Origin: an uncultured Oscillospiraceae bacterium
GTDB lineage: Bacteria; Bacillota; Clostridia; Oscillospirales; Oscillospiraceae
DNA: 58,437 bases
Direction: 5' to 3'
NCBI GenBank assembly: GCA_910585265.1
Contig: CAJUCA010000014.1
Span: 1 to 58,437 of the forward strand
Part shown: piece by piece, positions 7,232 to 16,159 of the stretch
Numbering within the stretch: position 1 is the stretch's first letter
How the letters are laid out: each line of letters starts with the position of its first letter
Translations under genes and position numbers: made by a program
The notes under the pieces: model-generated
Told to the model about the DNA's origin: nothing
The model's database searches: none
The model's input: the letters and a program-made list of their open reading frames with translations, nothing else

Positions 7232-9337
7232 ATGCGTTTTTCCAAAGCGGTGGTCAAGTACCGCGTACCCATTCTGATTTGCACCCTGCTGCTCATGATC
7301 CCCTCTGTGCTGGGCATGGCGGGCACCAGGGTCAACTACGATATGCTTAACTACCTTCCCGAGGATATGGACACCGTCATCGGGCAGAATGAGCTGCTGG
7401 ACGACTTCAACAAAGGCGCGTTCTCCTTCCTCATCCTGGAGGATATGCCCGCCAAAGATGTTGCCGCCTTAAAGGCGCAAGTGGAGCAGGTGAATCACGT
7501 GGAAACCGTGCTGTGGTACGACTCCCTGATGGATGTATCCGTTCCCATGGAGCTGTTGCCCGACACGCTTTACGAGGCGTTCAACTCCGAGCACGCCACC
7601 ATGATGGCTGTGTTCTTTGACACCTCCACCTCCTCCGATCTGACCATGGACGCCATCCGGGAGATTCGATCCATCGCTGGGGAGCAGTGCTTTGTGTCCG
7701 GCATGTCCGCCCTGGTTACAGATCTAAAGGATCTATGCGAGGTGGAGGAGCCCATCTATGTGGGTATCGCCGTGGCCCTGGCCTGCGCGGCCATGCTGTT
7801 TCTGCTGGACAGCTGGCTGGTGCCCTTCGTGTTCCTGGCCAGCATCGGCATGATGATCCTCATGAACATGGGCACCAACTACTTCCTGGGCGAGATCTCC
7901 TACATCACCAAGGCCCTGTCAGCGGTGCTCCAGCTGGCCGTCACCATGGACTACTCCATCTTCCTGTGGAACAGCTACAACGAACAGCGGCGGCTGTGCG
8001 CGGATAACAAGGAGGCCATGGCCTCCGCCATCCAGGCCACCTTGACCTCTGTGGTGGGCAGCTCTATCACCACAGTGGCAGGCTTCATCGCGCTGTGCTT
8101 CATGTCCTTTACCATGGGCCGGGATTTGGGCATCGTCATGGCCAAGGGTGTGCTGCTGGGGGTGCTGGGCTGCGTTACCGTATTGCCGGCACTGATCCTG
8201 GTATTTGATAAGCCGTTGCAAAAGACTCGCCACCGTTCCCTGATCCCCAATATGGGAAAGCTGTCCGGCGGAGTCGTAAAAGTATTCCCTGTGTTTATTG
8301 TGATCTTTGCCCTCATCCTTCCTCCCGCCCTTTACGGCTATAACCAGGCCAACAGCGAGGTGTACTACGACATGGGCCAGTGCCTGCCTGGGGATATGGA
8401 GTACGTCATTGCCGAAGGCAAGCTGCGGGACGAGTTCAATGTGGCCTCCACCCACATGCTGCTGGTAAACGCGGACGTATCTGCAAAAGACGTGCGGGCC
8501 ATGACCCGGGAGATGGAGCAGGTGGACGGCGTGAAGTACGTGCTGGGCATGGAGTCTGTTGTGGGCTCCCGGGTGCCGGAGGAGCTTCTGCCCGAGTCCG
8601 TTACCTCTATGCTGAAAAGCGACAACTGGCGTCTGCTGCTCATCAACTCCGAGTACAAGGTGGCCAGCGACGCGGTGAACGCCCAGATCGGCCAGCTCAA
8701 CGACATCCTGAAAAAGTACGACCAGGGCGGTATGCTCATCGGAGAAGCCCCCTGCATGAAGGACATGATCCAGACCACCGACCACGACTTCAAAATGGTC
8801 AACGCCGTGTCCATCATCGCCATCTTCCTCATCATTGCCCTGGTGGAAAAGAGCTTCACCCTGCCCTTCATCCTCATCGCGGTCATTGAGGCGGCTATCT
8901 TCGTCAACCTGGGCCTGCCCCATTATCTGGGCCAGAGCCTGCCCTTCATCGCACCCATCTGCATCAGCACCATCCAGCTTGGGGCCACAGTGGACTACGC
9001 CATTTTGATGACAACACGTTATAAAGCGGAGCGCATCAACGGTGCGGATAAGAAGCAGGCGGTGCACACCGCCCTGTCCACCTCCATTCCATCCATCCTG
9101 GTGTCTGGTATGGGGCTGTTCGCCGCCACCTTCGGCGTAGCCGTCTATTCCGAAATCGACATCATCAGCTCCATGTGTATGCTCATGGCCAGAGGTGCGG
9201 TTATCAGCATGGTATCTGTCATCTTTGTGCTGCCCGCCCTGCTGTTGCTGTGTGATAAGCTGATCTGCGCCACCACGGTGGGCATGAGGCAGCCCAAACA
9301 CCCCAAAAATTCCAATGTGGAGGTATATGCAAAATGA
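7232..9337 (+). CDS. MMPL/RND-superfamily membrane transporter
   Basis: A 701-residue transporter from the ATG at 7232 (MRFSKAVVKYR); a TTG four codons upstream is the alternative. Two similar halves each have one N-terminal membrane helix, an extracytoplasmic domain (~residues 45-175 and ~385-520) and five further helices. The paired motifs AVTMDYSIFLW and GATVDYAILM are the helix-4 motifs with the proton-relay Asp of MMPL proteins. The family exports lipids or lipophilic compounds with proton motive force. It overlaps the next gene by 4 nt (ATGA), so the two are translationally coupled. Confidence 0.92.
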   Translation: MRFSKAVVKYRVPILICTLLLMIPSVLGMAGTRVNYDMLNYLPEDMDTVIGQNELLDDFNKGAFSFLILEDMPAKDVAALKAQVEQVNHVETVLWYDSLMDVSVPMELLPDTLYEAFNSEHATMMAVFFDTSTSSDLTMDAIREIRSIAGEQCFVSGMSALVTDLKDLCEVEEPIYVGIAVALACAAMLFLLDSWLVPFVFLASIGMMILMNMGTNYFLGEISYITKALSAVLQLAVTMDYSIFLWNSYNEQRRLCADNKEAMASAIQATLTSVVGSSITTVAGFIALCFMSFTMGRDLGIVMAKGVLLGVLGCVTVLPALILVFDKPLQKTRHRSLIPNMGKLSGGVVKVFPVFIVIFALILPPALYGYNQANSEVYYDMGQCLPGDMEYVIAEGKLRDEFNVASTHMLLVNADVSAKDVRAMTREMEQVDGVKYVLGMESVVGSRVPEELLPESVTSMLKSDNWRLLLINSEYKVASDAVNAQIGQLNDILKKYDQGGMLIGEAPCMKDMIQTTDHDFKMVNAVSIIAIFLIIALVEKSFTLPFILIAVIEAAIFVNLGLPHYLGQSLPFIAPICISTIQLGATVDYAILMTTRYKAERINGADKKQAVHTALSTSIPSILVSGMGLFAATFGVAVYSEIDIISSMCMLMARGAVISMVSVIFVLPALLLLCDKLICATTVGMRQPKHPKNSNVEVYAK

Positions 9338-11094
9338 AAAAGCCTGTTGTAAAAATACTGTCTATCAGTCTGTGCGTCCTGCTGGCGCTGGGAGGCATCG
9401 GGGGCACGGTGTACGCTATGGGTGTCTCCGCCGATGCCGCTTCCCCGGATGCCGCCCCTGTTGACAGTGGCGCGGAATCCACCGCTCCCAAGACCAGTTC
9501 CTCTTACGATCCTGACGCGGGCCGGAATGTGAAGGACGAGACTGTATACGTACTGGCCAGTGCCGACGGAAGCGTCCAGAAAATCATTGTCAGCGATTGG
9601 ATTCAAAATGCTCTGGGCAGCGACGACATCGACGACGTAACCCAGCTCACCGGTATTGAGAACGTAAAAGGGAACGAGAGCTATACCATGGGCGGGAACA
9701 ATTCCTGTGTCTGGAATGCCAAGGGGAACGATATCTACTACCAAGGAAATCTTGATAAAGAACTGCCCGTGGACGTGATGGTGAGCTATATGCTGGACGG
9801 CCAGCCCATTGCCCCGGCAGAGCTGGCGGGCAAAAGCGGCAGGGTTACCATCCGCTTCGACTACACAAACAACCAATATGAAATGGTGGCTATCAACGGC
9901 AGACAGGAGAAAGTCTATGTTCCCTTCGCCATGCTCACCGGGCTGATGCTGGACAATGACGTGTTCACCAACGTATCCGTCACCAACGGCAAGATTATGA
10001 ACGACGGCGACCGCACCATTGTGGCGGGGCTGGCTTTCCCCGGCCTCCAGGAAAGCCTGGGCCTGGATCGTGACACCCTGGATCTGCCCGATTATGTGGA
10101 AATCACTGCTAACGTAGAGCGCTTTGAGTTGGAGACTACTGTCACCTTAGCTGTCAACGAGTTGTTCAATGATGTGGCCTCCACGATGGAGGACAACGAT
10201 GATCTGGACGGCCTGGGCGAACTGGATGATAAACTGGATGAACTCACAGATGCCATGGATCAGCTTATCGACGGCTCCTCCCGGCTCTATGACGGCCTGT
10301 GCGCTCTGCTGACCAGCTCGGAAGAACTGGTTAAGGGCATCGACCAGTTGGCCGCAGGGGCGGCCCAGCTCAAGCAGGGGGCAGAAGGCCTGAGCGCGGG
10401 TGCCGCCCAGCTTCAAGCTGGGGCTGCTGCCCTGCATCAAGGTCTTGATCAGCTGGCCGGACAGAACGATGCGCTGAACGGCGGCGCGGTCCAGGTTTTC
10501 CAGTCCCTGCTGGCCTCCGCCAACAGCCAGTTGGCCGCGGCTGGGGTACAGGCCCCCGAGCTCACAATGGAGAACTACGGTCAGGTACTGGACGGTGTGA
10601 TCGCCGCCGCCGGGGAATCCCCTGCCGCGCAGCAGGTGGCGGCGCTGAAAGCCTCCCTGGACAGCTACAACGGCTTTTACCAGGGGCTTCAGAGCTACAC
10701 CGCTGGGGTGGCGCAGGCCAAGGACGGAGCCGGGGAGCTGAATGTGGGCGTGGATGCTCTGAAAAACGGCGCGGACAATTTGTCTGCCGGCGCGGGCCAG
10801 CTGTATGACGGCATCCTGACCATGAAGGGCAACGCTCCCGCCCTGATCGACGGCGTGACCCAGCTGCGGGATGGAGCCATGGAATTGAGCCACGGCCTGA
10901 AGGAGTTCAATGAGAAGGGCGTCCAAAAGCTGGTAGATGCATTCGATGGCGATCTGAGCAGTCTGGCCGACAGGCTGGAAGCTGTGCGGGATGTGTCGGA
11001 ACGCTACAACTCCTTCTCCGGCATTAGTGCTGACATGGACGGTCAAGTAAAATTCATATGGCGCACCGAAGCTGTGGATGCCCAGAATCCGTAA
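9334..11094 (+). CDS. YhgE/Pip-like exported protein with ALA-x-GA repeats
   Basis: A 586-residue protein with an N-terminal signal or anchor (LSISLCVLLALGGIGGTVYA), a ~230-residue beta-rich extracytoplasmic domain, then a long helical region (~280-550) of heptad-like repeats such as AAGAAQLKQGAEGLSAGAAQ, as in YhgE/Pip proteins. It lacks the C-terminal multi-helix membrane domain of full-length YhgE. It follows the MMPL gene with a 4-nt overlap; in this gene set it probably acts as a periplasm-side partner of the exporter, by analogy. It ends ahead of a strong terminator. Confidence 0.82.
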   Translation: MKKPVVKILSISLCVLLALGGIGGTVYAMGVSADAASPDAAPVDSGAESTAPKTSSSYDPDAGRNVKDETVYVLASADGSVQKIIVSDWIQNALGSDDIDDVTQLTGIENVKGNESYTMGGNNSCVWNAKGNDIYYQGNLDKELPVDVMVSYMLDGQPIAPAELAGKSGRVTIRFDYTNNQYEMVAINGRQEKVYVPFAMLTGLMLDNDVFTNVSVTNGKIMNDGDRTIVAGLAFPGLQESLGLDRDTLDLPDYVEITANVERFELETTVTLAVNELFNDVASTMEDNDDLDGLGELDDKLDELTDAMDQLIDGSSRLYDGLCALLTSSEELVKGIDQLAAGAAQLKQGAEGLSAGAAQLQAGAAALHQGLDQLAGQNDALNGGAVQVFQSLLASANSQLAAAGVQAPELTMENYGQVLDGVIAAAGESPAAQQVAALKASLDSYNGFYQGLQSYTAGVAQAKDGAGELNVGVDALKNGADNLSAGAGQLYDGILTMKGNAPALIDGVTQLRDGAMELSHGLKEFNEKGVQKLVDAFDGDLSSLADRLEAVRDVSERYNSFSGISADMDGQVKFIWRTEAVDAQNP

Positions 11095-11126
11095 CGTTCA
11101 CCTGTGCGGCATAACGGATAAAAATG

Positions 11127-11162
11127 AAGGGCGGGGCTGCTGTCAAAAGCGGCCCCGCCCTT
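11127..11162. terminator. GC-rich hairpin terminator of the export operon
   Basis: AAGGGCGGGGC pairs with GCCCCGCCCTT across a short loop, 33 nt after the YhgE-like stop codon. The stretch 11163-11382 has no convincing gene. Confidence 0.8.
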
Positions 11163-11241
11163 GTAGTGTTCATTATGAATGCCTTTTACAATCCAGCCTC
11201 TTTTGCAATAAACTACTGAAAAAATCGCGTCTCACCGTGAG

Positions 11242-12823
11242 TAATGTCATTAAGCTAGCCGCGAAGAAAGAAACGGCGGAAGGTCACAGGATTCTGAAGG
11301 AAATCCAGAAGGAACTTATCAGGAAAAAGAGGCAGCAAAAGCAGACGGAGGCAGCTCCGTCAGAAAAAGGACATAGAAGAGGTCAGCGAGCGGAGGCATA
11401 GCAGGCGGAAATGCGGTTACCCGTGATTTTTGGCCTTGGGGTGGTGCGCCCAGGGCGAAGTGGGAGCAGTCTTCGCCGGAGGAGCGGGAGCGGATCAGCG
11501 GTGGAGCAGCGCAGGAAAGCACAGCAGGCAAAGACAGCGTCGGAGAAATTGACATGACGCTTGTATTTGGCTGTGCCTTGAGGCGCGTCCACAGCCCAGG
11601 CAGCGGCCTGTGAGAAATTAAAGATGAGGAAACTGGCGAAAACCTCCTGGAGGACAAGGTCCGGCTTCTTTGCGTGAAGATGGATGAGGCCCACGGCGTA
11701 TTTCAGGCTGCGGAAGGAGGTCTCAATGCCCCAGCGTCTGGCGTAGAGGGCTTTGAGGGCGGCGAGGGGGAACCGGTCCGGGTCGAGATTGGTGATAAGG
11801 GTTTCCGTATTGCCGCTGTCGGTTTGTAAACGGACAATGCGGAAGGATATTTCGTAGAAATCCGGGCTGTTCGACTCTAAAAAGTCAAACGTCATTGTGG
11901 GCGGGATACGGTAATAGGACTTGGGGACGGCGATGCCCCGGGTCTCCAACTGCCGCGGCGTCAGCCGGCCCAGGGTGAGTTTGAGGGGAATGTCGAACTC
12001 CAGCTGGTCAGGCAGAGGCATACCGTATGCGATGCCCCGAGCCTTGTCCCGAATACGGATCAGGTAATTCCAGTTCCGCTTCTCCAGGTGGGCCAGATTG
12101 TTGCAGGATTCGTAATTCCGGTCAGCCAGCAGGATCACCTTCCCGGAAACGCGGGAGCGGTCCGCCATCTGGCACAGGGCTCTGCACTCGTTCTTTTCGT
12201 GCTCCTTCTGCACGATCAGGTCGGTATAAATGCCGTTTTCCAGGTCAAAGAGCGCATTCATGTGCCAGAGGTTCCAGCCGTGCTGTCTGGGCGTGCCTGG
12301 GCGGTAGGAGGCCGGGTCCTCCGGGTAGGCGGCGGATTTCAGCGACGAGCCATCCACTGCCAGCAGACGATAGCCACGAAAGGTCTTCCCAGGGCGCAGC
12401 AGGGCTGTGAAGCGGTGGAACAGCGTCTCCAGCGCTATGGGCAGCAGCTTCTGCCGCTGCTGGACAAAGGCCGAAGCCGATGGTGTTTTTTCGCCGTTTT
12501 GAAACCGTCCGATGAGCACCTTCCCGATGCTGTTTTCGCTCATGGTCAGCAGCAGGGATATAACCGTTTCGAAGGTCAGCGTCCGGGGACGGGTAAAATC
12601 CCGCCCCGGCTGCCTGACGTATTGTTCTGGGTGCTCCCCCATTTTCCGGATCATAGAAAGCAGCATTCCCCGCAAAAATTTTGGTGTATATTTCATGTGC
12701 GGCGTCCCCCCGAAAAGCAAGTTTACTTTTCAGGGCTTCGCCGCACATTTTTCCTCCTTTGTCAACCCCTTTTTACATCTTTTTTGACTTTATTTTCTCC
12801 CTATTCCCAACTTAATGACATTA
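11242..12823 (-). mobile_element. IS4-family insertion sequence (~1.58 kb) with target duplication
   Basis: The ends are TAATGTCATTAAG at 11242-11254 and its complement at 12811-12823. They are flanked by CTCACCGTGAG (11231-11241) and CTCATGGTGAG (12824-12834), an 11-bp target duplication with two mismatches, within the usual size for IS4 elements. The target is a palindrome also present at 5796-5808. Removing the element restores GCGTCTCACCGTGAGATTT, very like that upstream site. One transposase gene fills the element. Confidence 0.7.
11383..12696 (-). CDS. IS4-family DDE transposase
   Basis: A 437-residue transposase from the ATG at 12696 (MKYTPKFLRG). It shows the RNase H-like DDE core: first Asp in LAVDGSSLK, second Asp in LLADRNYES, and the Glu within the IS4 signature Y-x2-R-x3-E-x6-K (YARRWGIETSFRSLK). 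The order, the long beta-strand insertion before the Glu, and ends with an 11-bp target duplication all fit IS4. No frameshift, so the element may be functional. Confidence 0.92.
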   Translation of the reverse strand: MKYTPKFLRGMLLSMIRKMGEHPEQYVRQPGRDFTRPRTLTFETVISLLLTMSENSIGKVLIGRFQNGEKTPSASAFVQQRQKLLPIALETLFHRFTALLRPGKTFRGYRLLAVDGSSLKSAAYPEDPASYRPGTPRQHGWNLWHMNALFDLENGIYTDLIVQKEHEKNECRALCQMADRSRVSGKVILLADRNYESCNNLAHLEKRNWNYLIRIRDKARGIAYGMPLPDQLEFDIPLKLTLGRLTPRQLETRGIAVPKSYYRIPPTMTFDFLESNSPDFYEISFRIVRLQTDSGNTETLITNLDPDRFPLAALKALYARRWGIETSFRSLKYAVGLIHLHAKKPDLVLQEVFASFLIFNFSQAAAWAVDAPQGTAKYKRHVNFSDAVFACCAFLRCSTADPLPLLRRRLLPLRPGRTTPRPKITGNRISACYASAR

Positions 12824-12841
12824 CTCATGGTGAGATTTATT

Positions 12842-13785
12842 TCAGCCAAAGTCATGCCGCACGGCGGCGGAATAGTACGGGCCCATCGTCACCGGCGCGT
12901 TATAAAGTGCCGTGAGAAGATAGGCCCGGATATTGTTGATCTTTGTGGTGGTCTGGCTCATGGCCTCAATGGTGTACTCGATGTGGGTGCTATTCAGCTT
13001 TCGGAACCGCTGCTTCACTGTGTCCGCTGGCAGGCTCTCGCCAGCGATCCGCAAGGTGGGGGCGGTGCTGCCCAGCACGTCCACCACCAGCTCCAAAAGG
13101 CTCTCCACATCGTCATAGGGGTGGGCTCGCCACAGGTTCTCAAAGTCAATATTCGCTTTGACTTCCTCCCTCAATTCGTATCGGTCCATCCCCATGGCAA
13201 CGCCGGAGGGCTTGAGGGGAGGGATGGATGGATCAGGGTGGTTAGAGTCAGGCTGATTTCTCTTAGTTTGATTAGGGTCGGTTTTTTCGACCTCTTGAGG
13301 TGGTTTTTTCGACCTCTTGAGGTGGTTTTTTCCGACTTCTTGGGGTGGTTTTTTTCGACCTCTGAGCAGGGTATGAGATCATCTGAAGGCGGAGGGTCCG
13401 GCTTTGAGGGTGCTGTCCGGGTGGTGAACCGCTTGACATAGAGCTTGGTGGGGCGGCCCTGGCCCTGCTTGACCCGCTCCACCAAACCGATCCCCTTCTT
13501 CTTGTCCAGCTCGGCCAGCAGCTTCATGGCCTTGTCCCGTCCGCAGCACATATCCTCGCATATTTCGTCTACGGTGTAGTAGATATAGACGCGCCCGTAG
13601 TCGTCGTACCAGTTGTTTTTCGCGGACAGGCCCATGCGGTCCAGCAGTATGCCATAGAGCAGTTTGGTGTCCGTAGAAACGTGCTTGAACTTCTGATCCG
13701 TGATCAGCAGGCGTGGAATTTTGAAATAGATAAATTCTTCTGATTCAGCGCCGTAAAAATAATCGGACAAAATAACTTCCGGCAC
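12842..13785 (-). pseudogene. RepA_N-type replication initiator, frameshifted in an A-tract repeat
   Basis: The first part starts at a GTG (13785) 7 nt after AAAAGGAGGA. It encodes a RepA_N domain (residues ~10-125: FIYFKIPRLL, then LLYGILLDRMGLSAKN and YYTVDEICEDM), as in initiators of plasmids and integrative elements. In that frame it ends at 13171 in nonsense. The C-terminal domain (ELREEVKANIDFENLW to NAPVTMGPYY) lies in another frame ending at 12842, and that frame can be read upstream through the family-like linker EVEKTDPNQTKRNQ. The frames meet inside the 22/23-bp repeats at 13276-13362. A one-base change in an A-run would restore one protein of ~310 residues. Confidence 0.75.
13276..13362 (-). 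repeat. four tandem 22-23 bp units with poly-A tracts inside the rep gene
   Basis: Units resembling GGTGGTTTTTTCGACCTCTT (plus strand) recur four times. T-tract lengths (6 or 7), one extra C and unit lengths of 22 or 23 bp mean each unit rotates the reading frame. This is where the rep gene loses its frame. Confidence 0.75.
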
Positions 13786-13809
13786 GGCTGATTCCTCCTT
13801 TTGGGCGTG

Positions 13810-13841
13810 AAAAAAGCGCGATGGTTTACATCGCGCTTTTT
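13810..13841. terminator. hairpin ahead of the rep gene
   Basis: AAAAAAGCGCGATG pairs with CATCGCGCTTTTT around GTTTA. On the minus strand it lies 25 nt upstream of the rep GTG, so it could attenuate rep or shield it from read-through, like the hairpin ahead of the gene at 1818. Confidence 0.7.
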
Positions 13842-13927
13842 GAGATATTAGGCTGTGGTGCTTGCTATGGGAAAAGGGAAGTGGATGAATGGCACTCATG
13901 GGACATATCAATCTGAATGCTGGGAAC

Positions 13928-13970
13928 AAAAAAAGCTCGTTCTGATTATTCATCAAAACGAGCCTTTTTT
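13928..13970. terminator. hairpin terminator beside the tRNA-Ala fragment
   Basis: AAAAAAAGCTCGTT pairs with AACGAGCCTTTTTT. It immediately follows the 3' end of the minus-strand tRNA-Ala fragment and looks like the original tRNA terminator. Confidence 0.75.
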
Positions 13971-13980
13971 CGGTTCCCGA

Positions 13981-14039
<59 letters not shown>

Positions 14040-14156
14040 GCATCATCCGGTGTACTACCCCAGATGTGCGAGAGAGCGCTTCATTTTTAGAGAGCGGCCA
14101 TTATCCTTAGAATTTTGCCTGGGTGGCATATCCCAGCTGAAAGAATCCTGTTTGCT

Positions 14157-15791
14157 TTACTGCGCCATCGGCAGGTCGTAGACCTCTGCCTGGGTCACAC
14201 TGTCGATGCCGTTTAGGAACTGCTCCACATTGATGGTGAAATCCACCGCTAGCTTGTAGTCCCGGCGGACGGTGACACGCTTGATGATGTACCCGCAGAT
14301 CATTTTCTTCGTGGCGGTGTCACTGCTGTCAAAAATCTCAGACCAGGTGGCAATCCGCTCGAACTCCGAACGGAACTCCTCCAGCTTGCTGTTCTCATTG
14401 TCCAGCTCCATCGTCAGCTCAGTGACCCTGCGGCTGGTATCCAGCACCCGCTGACGGGTTTCCTCCAGAAGCTCGTTGAGCACTTCCATGGGCAGTGCGC
14501 TTTTACCCTGCACCGCCTTGAGCACCTCGGCCTTGAGGGACTCATAGTCCGTATTCGCCTTGGTGTTTTCCGTCCGGGCCCGCTTCAGGTCGGCCTGGAG
14601 CAGCGCCATCTGCTTCTGGCAGGCGTTCCCCACGATCATGTCGCTGGTGGCGCTTTTCATCTTGTCAAAAACTTGATGAAGGATATTTACTACGATGTCA
14701 TCCAGGATGTGCATGGTGTACCCCGTCTGGCCGTCGCAGTCGATGCGGTGGCGGGTTTTGTTGTAGCAGACGTAGCGGAAACGCTTCTTCTTCAGCGGCG
14801 TCCCATCCGGCTGGCGGTAGATCTTCCCGTTGGTGGTCAGGACCAGCCTGCCGCCGCAGTGCCCACAGAACACGTTGCCCGACAGCAGGGACTGGCCGGT
14901 GGTGTTCAGCGGCATCGTCCGGTATTCCTTGTTCTCGTTGGTGCGCTCAGTCATCAGGCTCTGGGCCATGTCGAACAGCTCGGGCTTAATGATCTGGAGC
15001 TCATCAAAGGGTTCGGAGTAGGTTTCGCCGCTGCGCAGGACACCCTTGTAGAGCGGATTGTGCAGGATAGCTCCGATGGTGGCGTCATGCCAGTTTTCGC
15101 CCTGGCGGTTGCGGATGCCGTGGTCATTGAGGAAGTGGGCCAGCCGGAATTTGCCGTAGCCGGAGGACACGCACAGGTCGAACATCATGCGCACCACCTC
15201 GGCCTCCTCATCATCGATGGCCAGACGGTTGACCTCGTGCTTCCGTTTGTTGAAGATACCGCTCTTTTCCAGCTTGTACCCGTAGGGCGTTTTCCCACCC
15301 CGGAACCGTCCCTCCAGCACCATCTGGCTCAGGGCTGTTTTGGTACGGATGGAGGTTTTCTGGCTCTCCCCATCGGCCTGCCAGAAGCGGATGTAGTTGG
15401 TGAGCCGGTCGGTGTGGGATTCGAAGCGCTGTTCTCCCTCGTTGACGCTCCACACACGGATACCCTTTTTCACGAACCACTCCACCACGAAGGGGGTTTC
15501 ATCAGACCTGCGGCCCAGGCGGTCGAACATGAACACCAGCAGAATGTCGAACTTCTTCAGCTCCGCCTTTTCCTTGACGAGCTGCAGCTTGTCTCGGTCG
15601 TCGGCGCTGACCTTGAAGCCAGACACCCCGGTTTCCTGCTCCTCGCCCACAATGATCCAACCCATCTTCTTGGCGAACTCCCGGCAGGCTTTCCGCTGGA
15701 CGGGGATGTCGGCCTGGTTCTGATCGTCGTGGTCCACCTGCTTGGTGGTGGACACCCGGTATAAACATTGGACTCTTTCAGCCATTTTCAT
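14157..15791 (-). CDS. large serine recombinase
   Basis: A 544-residue recombinase from the ATG at 15791 (MKMAERV), which has AGAGGAAAG in front; the frame opens to 15818. Residues 1-165 are the resolvase domain with catalytic Ser14 in LYRVSTTKQ and the conserved Asp-Arg of FDRLGRRSDE. A recombinase domain follows (~195-300: TPYGYK, ILHNPLYKG), then a zinc-ribbon (CGHCGG with a later cysteine pair) and a coiled-coil tail (~395-490). Such enzymes (TnpX, TndX, phiC31 types) integrate and excise mobile elements without tRNA sites. The gene for a TnpW-like small protein lies 144 nt upstream. Confidence 0.93.
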   Translation of the reverse strand: MKMAERVQCLYRVSTTKQVDHDDQNQADIPVQRKACREFAKKMGWIIVGEEQETGVSGFKVSADDRDKLQLVKEKAELKKFDILLVFMFDRLGRRSDETPFVVEWFVKKGIRVWSVNEGEQRFESHTDRLTNYIRFWQADGESQKTSIRTKTALSQMVLEGRFRGGKTPYGYKLEKSGIFNKRKHEVNRLAIDDEEAEVVRMMFDLCVSSGYGKFRLAHFLNDHGIRNRQGENWHDATIGAILHNPLYKGVLRSGETYSEPFDELQIIKPELFDMAQSLMTERTNENKEYRTMPLNTTGQSLLSGNVFCGHCGGRLVLTTNGKIYRQPDGTPLKKKRFRYVCYNKTRHRIDCDGQTGYTMHILDDIVVNILHQVFDKMKSATSDMIVGNACQKQMALLQADLKRARTENTKANTDYESLKAEVLKAVQGKSALPMEVLNELLEETRQRVLDTSRRVTELTMELDNENSKLEEFRSEFERIATWSEIFDSSDTATKKMICGYIIKRVTVRRDYKLAVDFTINVEQFLNGIDSVTQAEVYDLPMAQ

Positions 15792-15935
15792 CTTTCCTCT
15801 CTGTTCATTGATTCGCAATGTGAGAGGTCAGACGATTGATCCCTATTCAGTTGTCGAGGTGCGGTGGCTTCGCTATGGCCATTATCTCACATTACGGCCT
15901 GAATAGCTACTGAAATAACCAGGAAAACGAAAGAA

Positions 15936-16091
15936 TTATTCCTTCGCCGCCAGATAGGTCCCCAGGAGCGCTTGCTTGATCTTGACCACGATCTGGGTGT
16001 TGGGTTCGTCCGAAAAATGGAGGGCCACCTCCCGGCCCTCCACGATCATGGTCATACTGGATTTTTTTCTGCTGTTCACTGCTCTTTCCAT
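15936..16091 (-). CDS. TnpW-like small protein of a serine-recombinase element
   Basis: A 51-residue protein starting MERAVNSRKK, with GGGGAGG 7 nt ahead of its ATG, and ending at TAA 15936-15938. A basic N-terminus is followed by a small beta-hairpin/helix unit (VEGREVALHFSDEPN, then VVKIKQALL). Proteins of this shape are labelled TnpW in Tn4451-like elements and usually accompany the recombinase; their role is unknown. The family assignment is by pattern only. A longer frame over the same DNA (to 16143) is a shadow. Confidence 0.55.
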   Translation of the reverse strand: MERAVNSRKKSSMTMIVEGREVALHFSDEPNTQIVVKIKQALLGTYLAAKE

Positions 16092-16159
16092 ATTCAAACC
16101 TCCCCAATAGAAAGAGAGTCGGGTACGTTGTCAACGCACCCAACTCTCTTTGTCAGAAA

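Noticed and set aside
7919..9301. A 460-codon minus-strand frame opposite the MMPL gene
   Set aside because: His/Gln/Gly-rich composition typical of an antisense shadow; the plus-strand MMPL reading has all family motifs.
10147..11046. A 299-codon minus-strand frame over the YhgE-like gene
   Set aside because: Shadow of the ALA-x-GA repeats; no start signal, and the plus-strand gene is continuous with the MMPL gene.
11230..12835. 25-bp inverted repeat (TCTCACC.TGAGTAATG) as the true IS end
   Set aside because: The outer part is better explained as target-site duplication of a palindrome, since the same palindrome exists at 5796-5808 without an IS.
13276..13362. Tandem repeats as a CRISPR array
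   Set aside because: Units of 22-23 bp abut with no spacers and lie within a coding region.
14095..15885. GGCCATTATC on both sides of the serine recombinase as an att core
   Set aside because: Ten shared bases without flanking similarity are too few to claim, given the distance and the other integration scars nearby.
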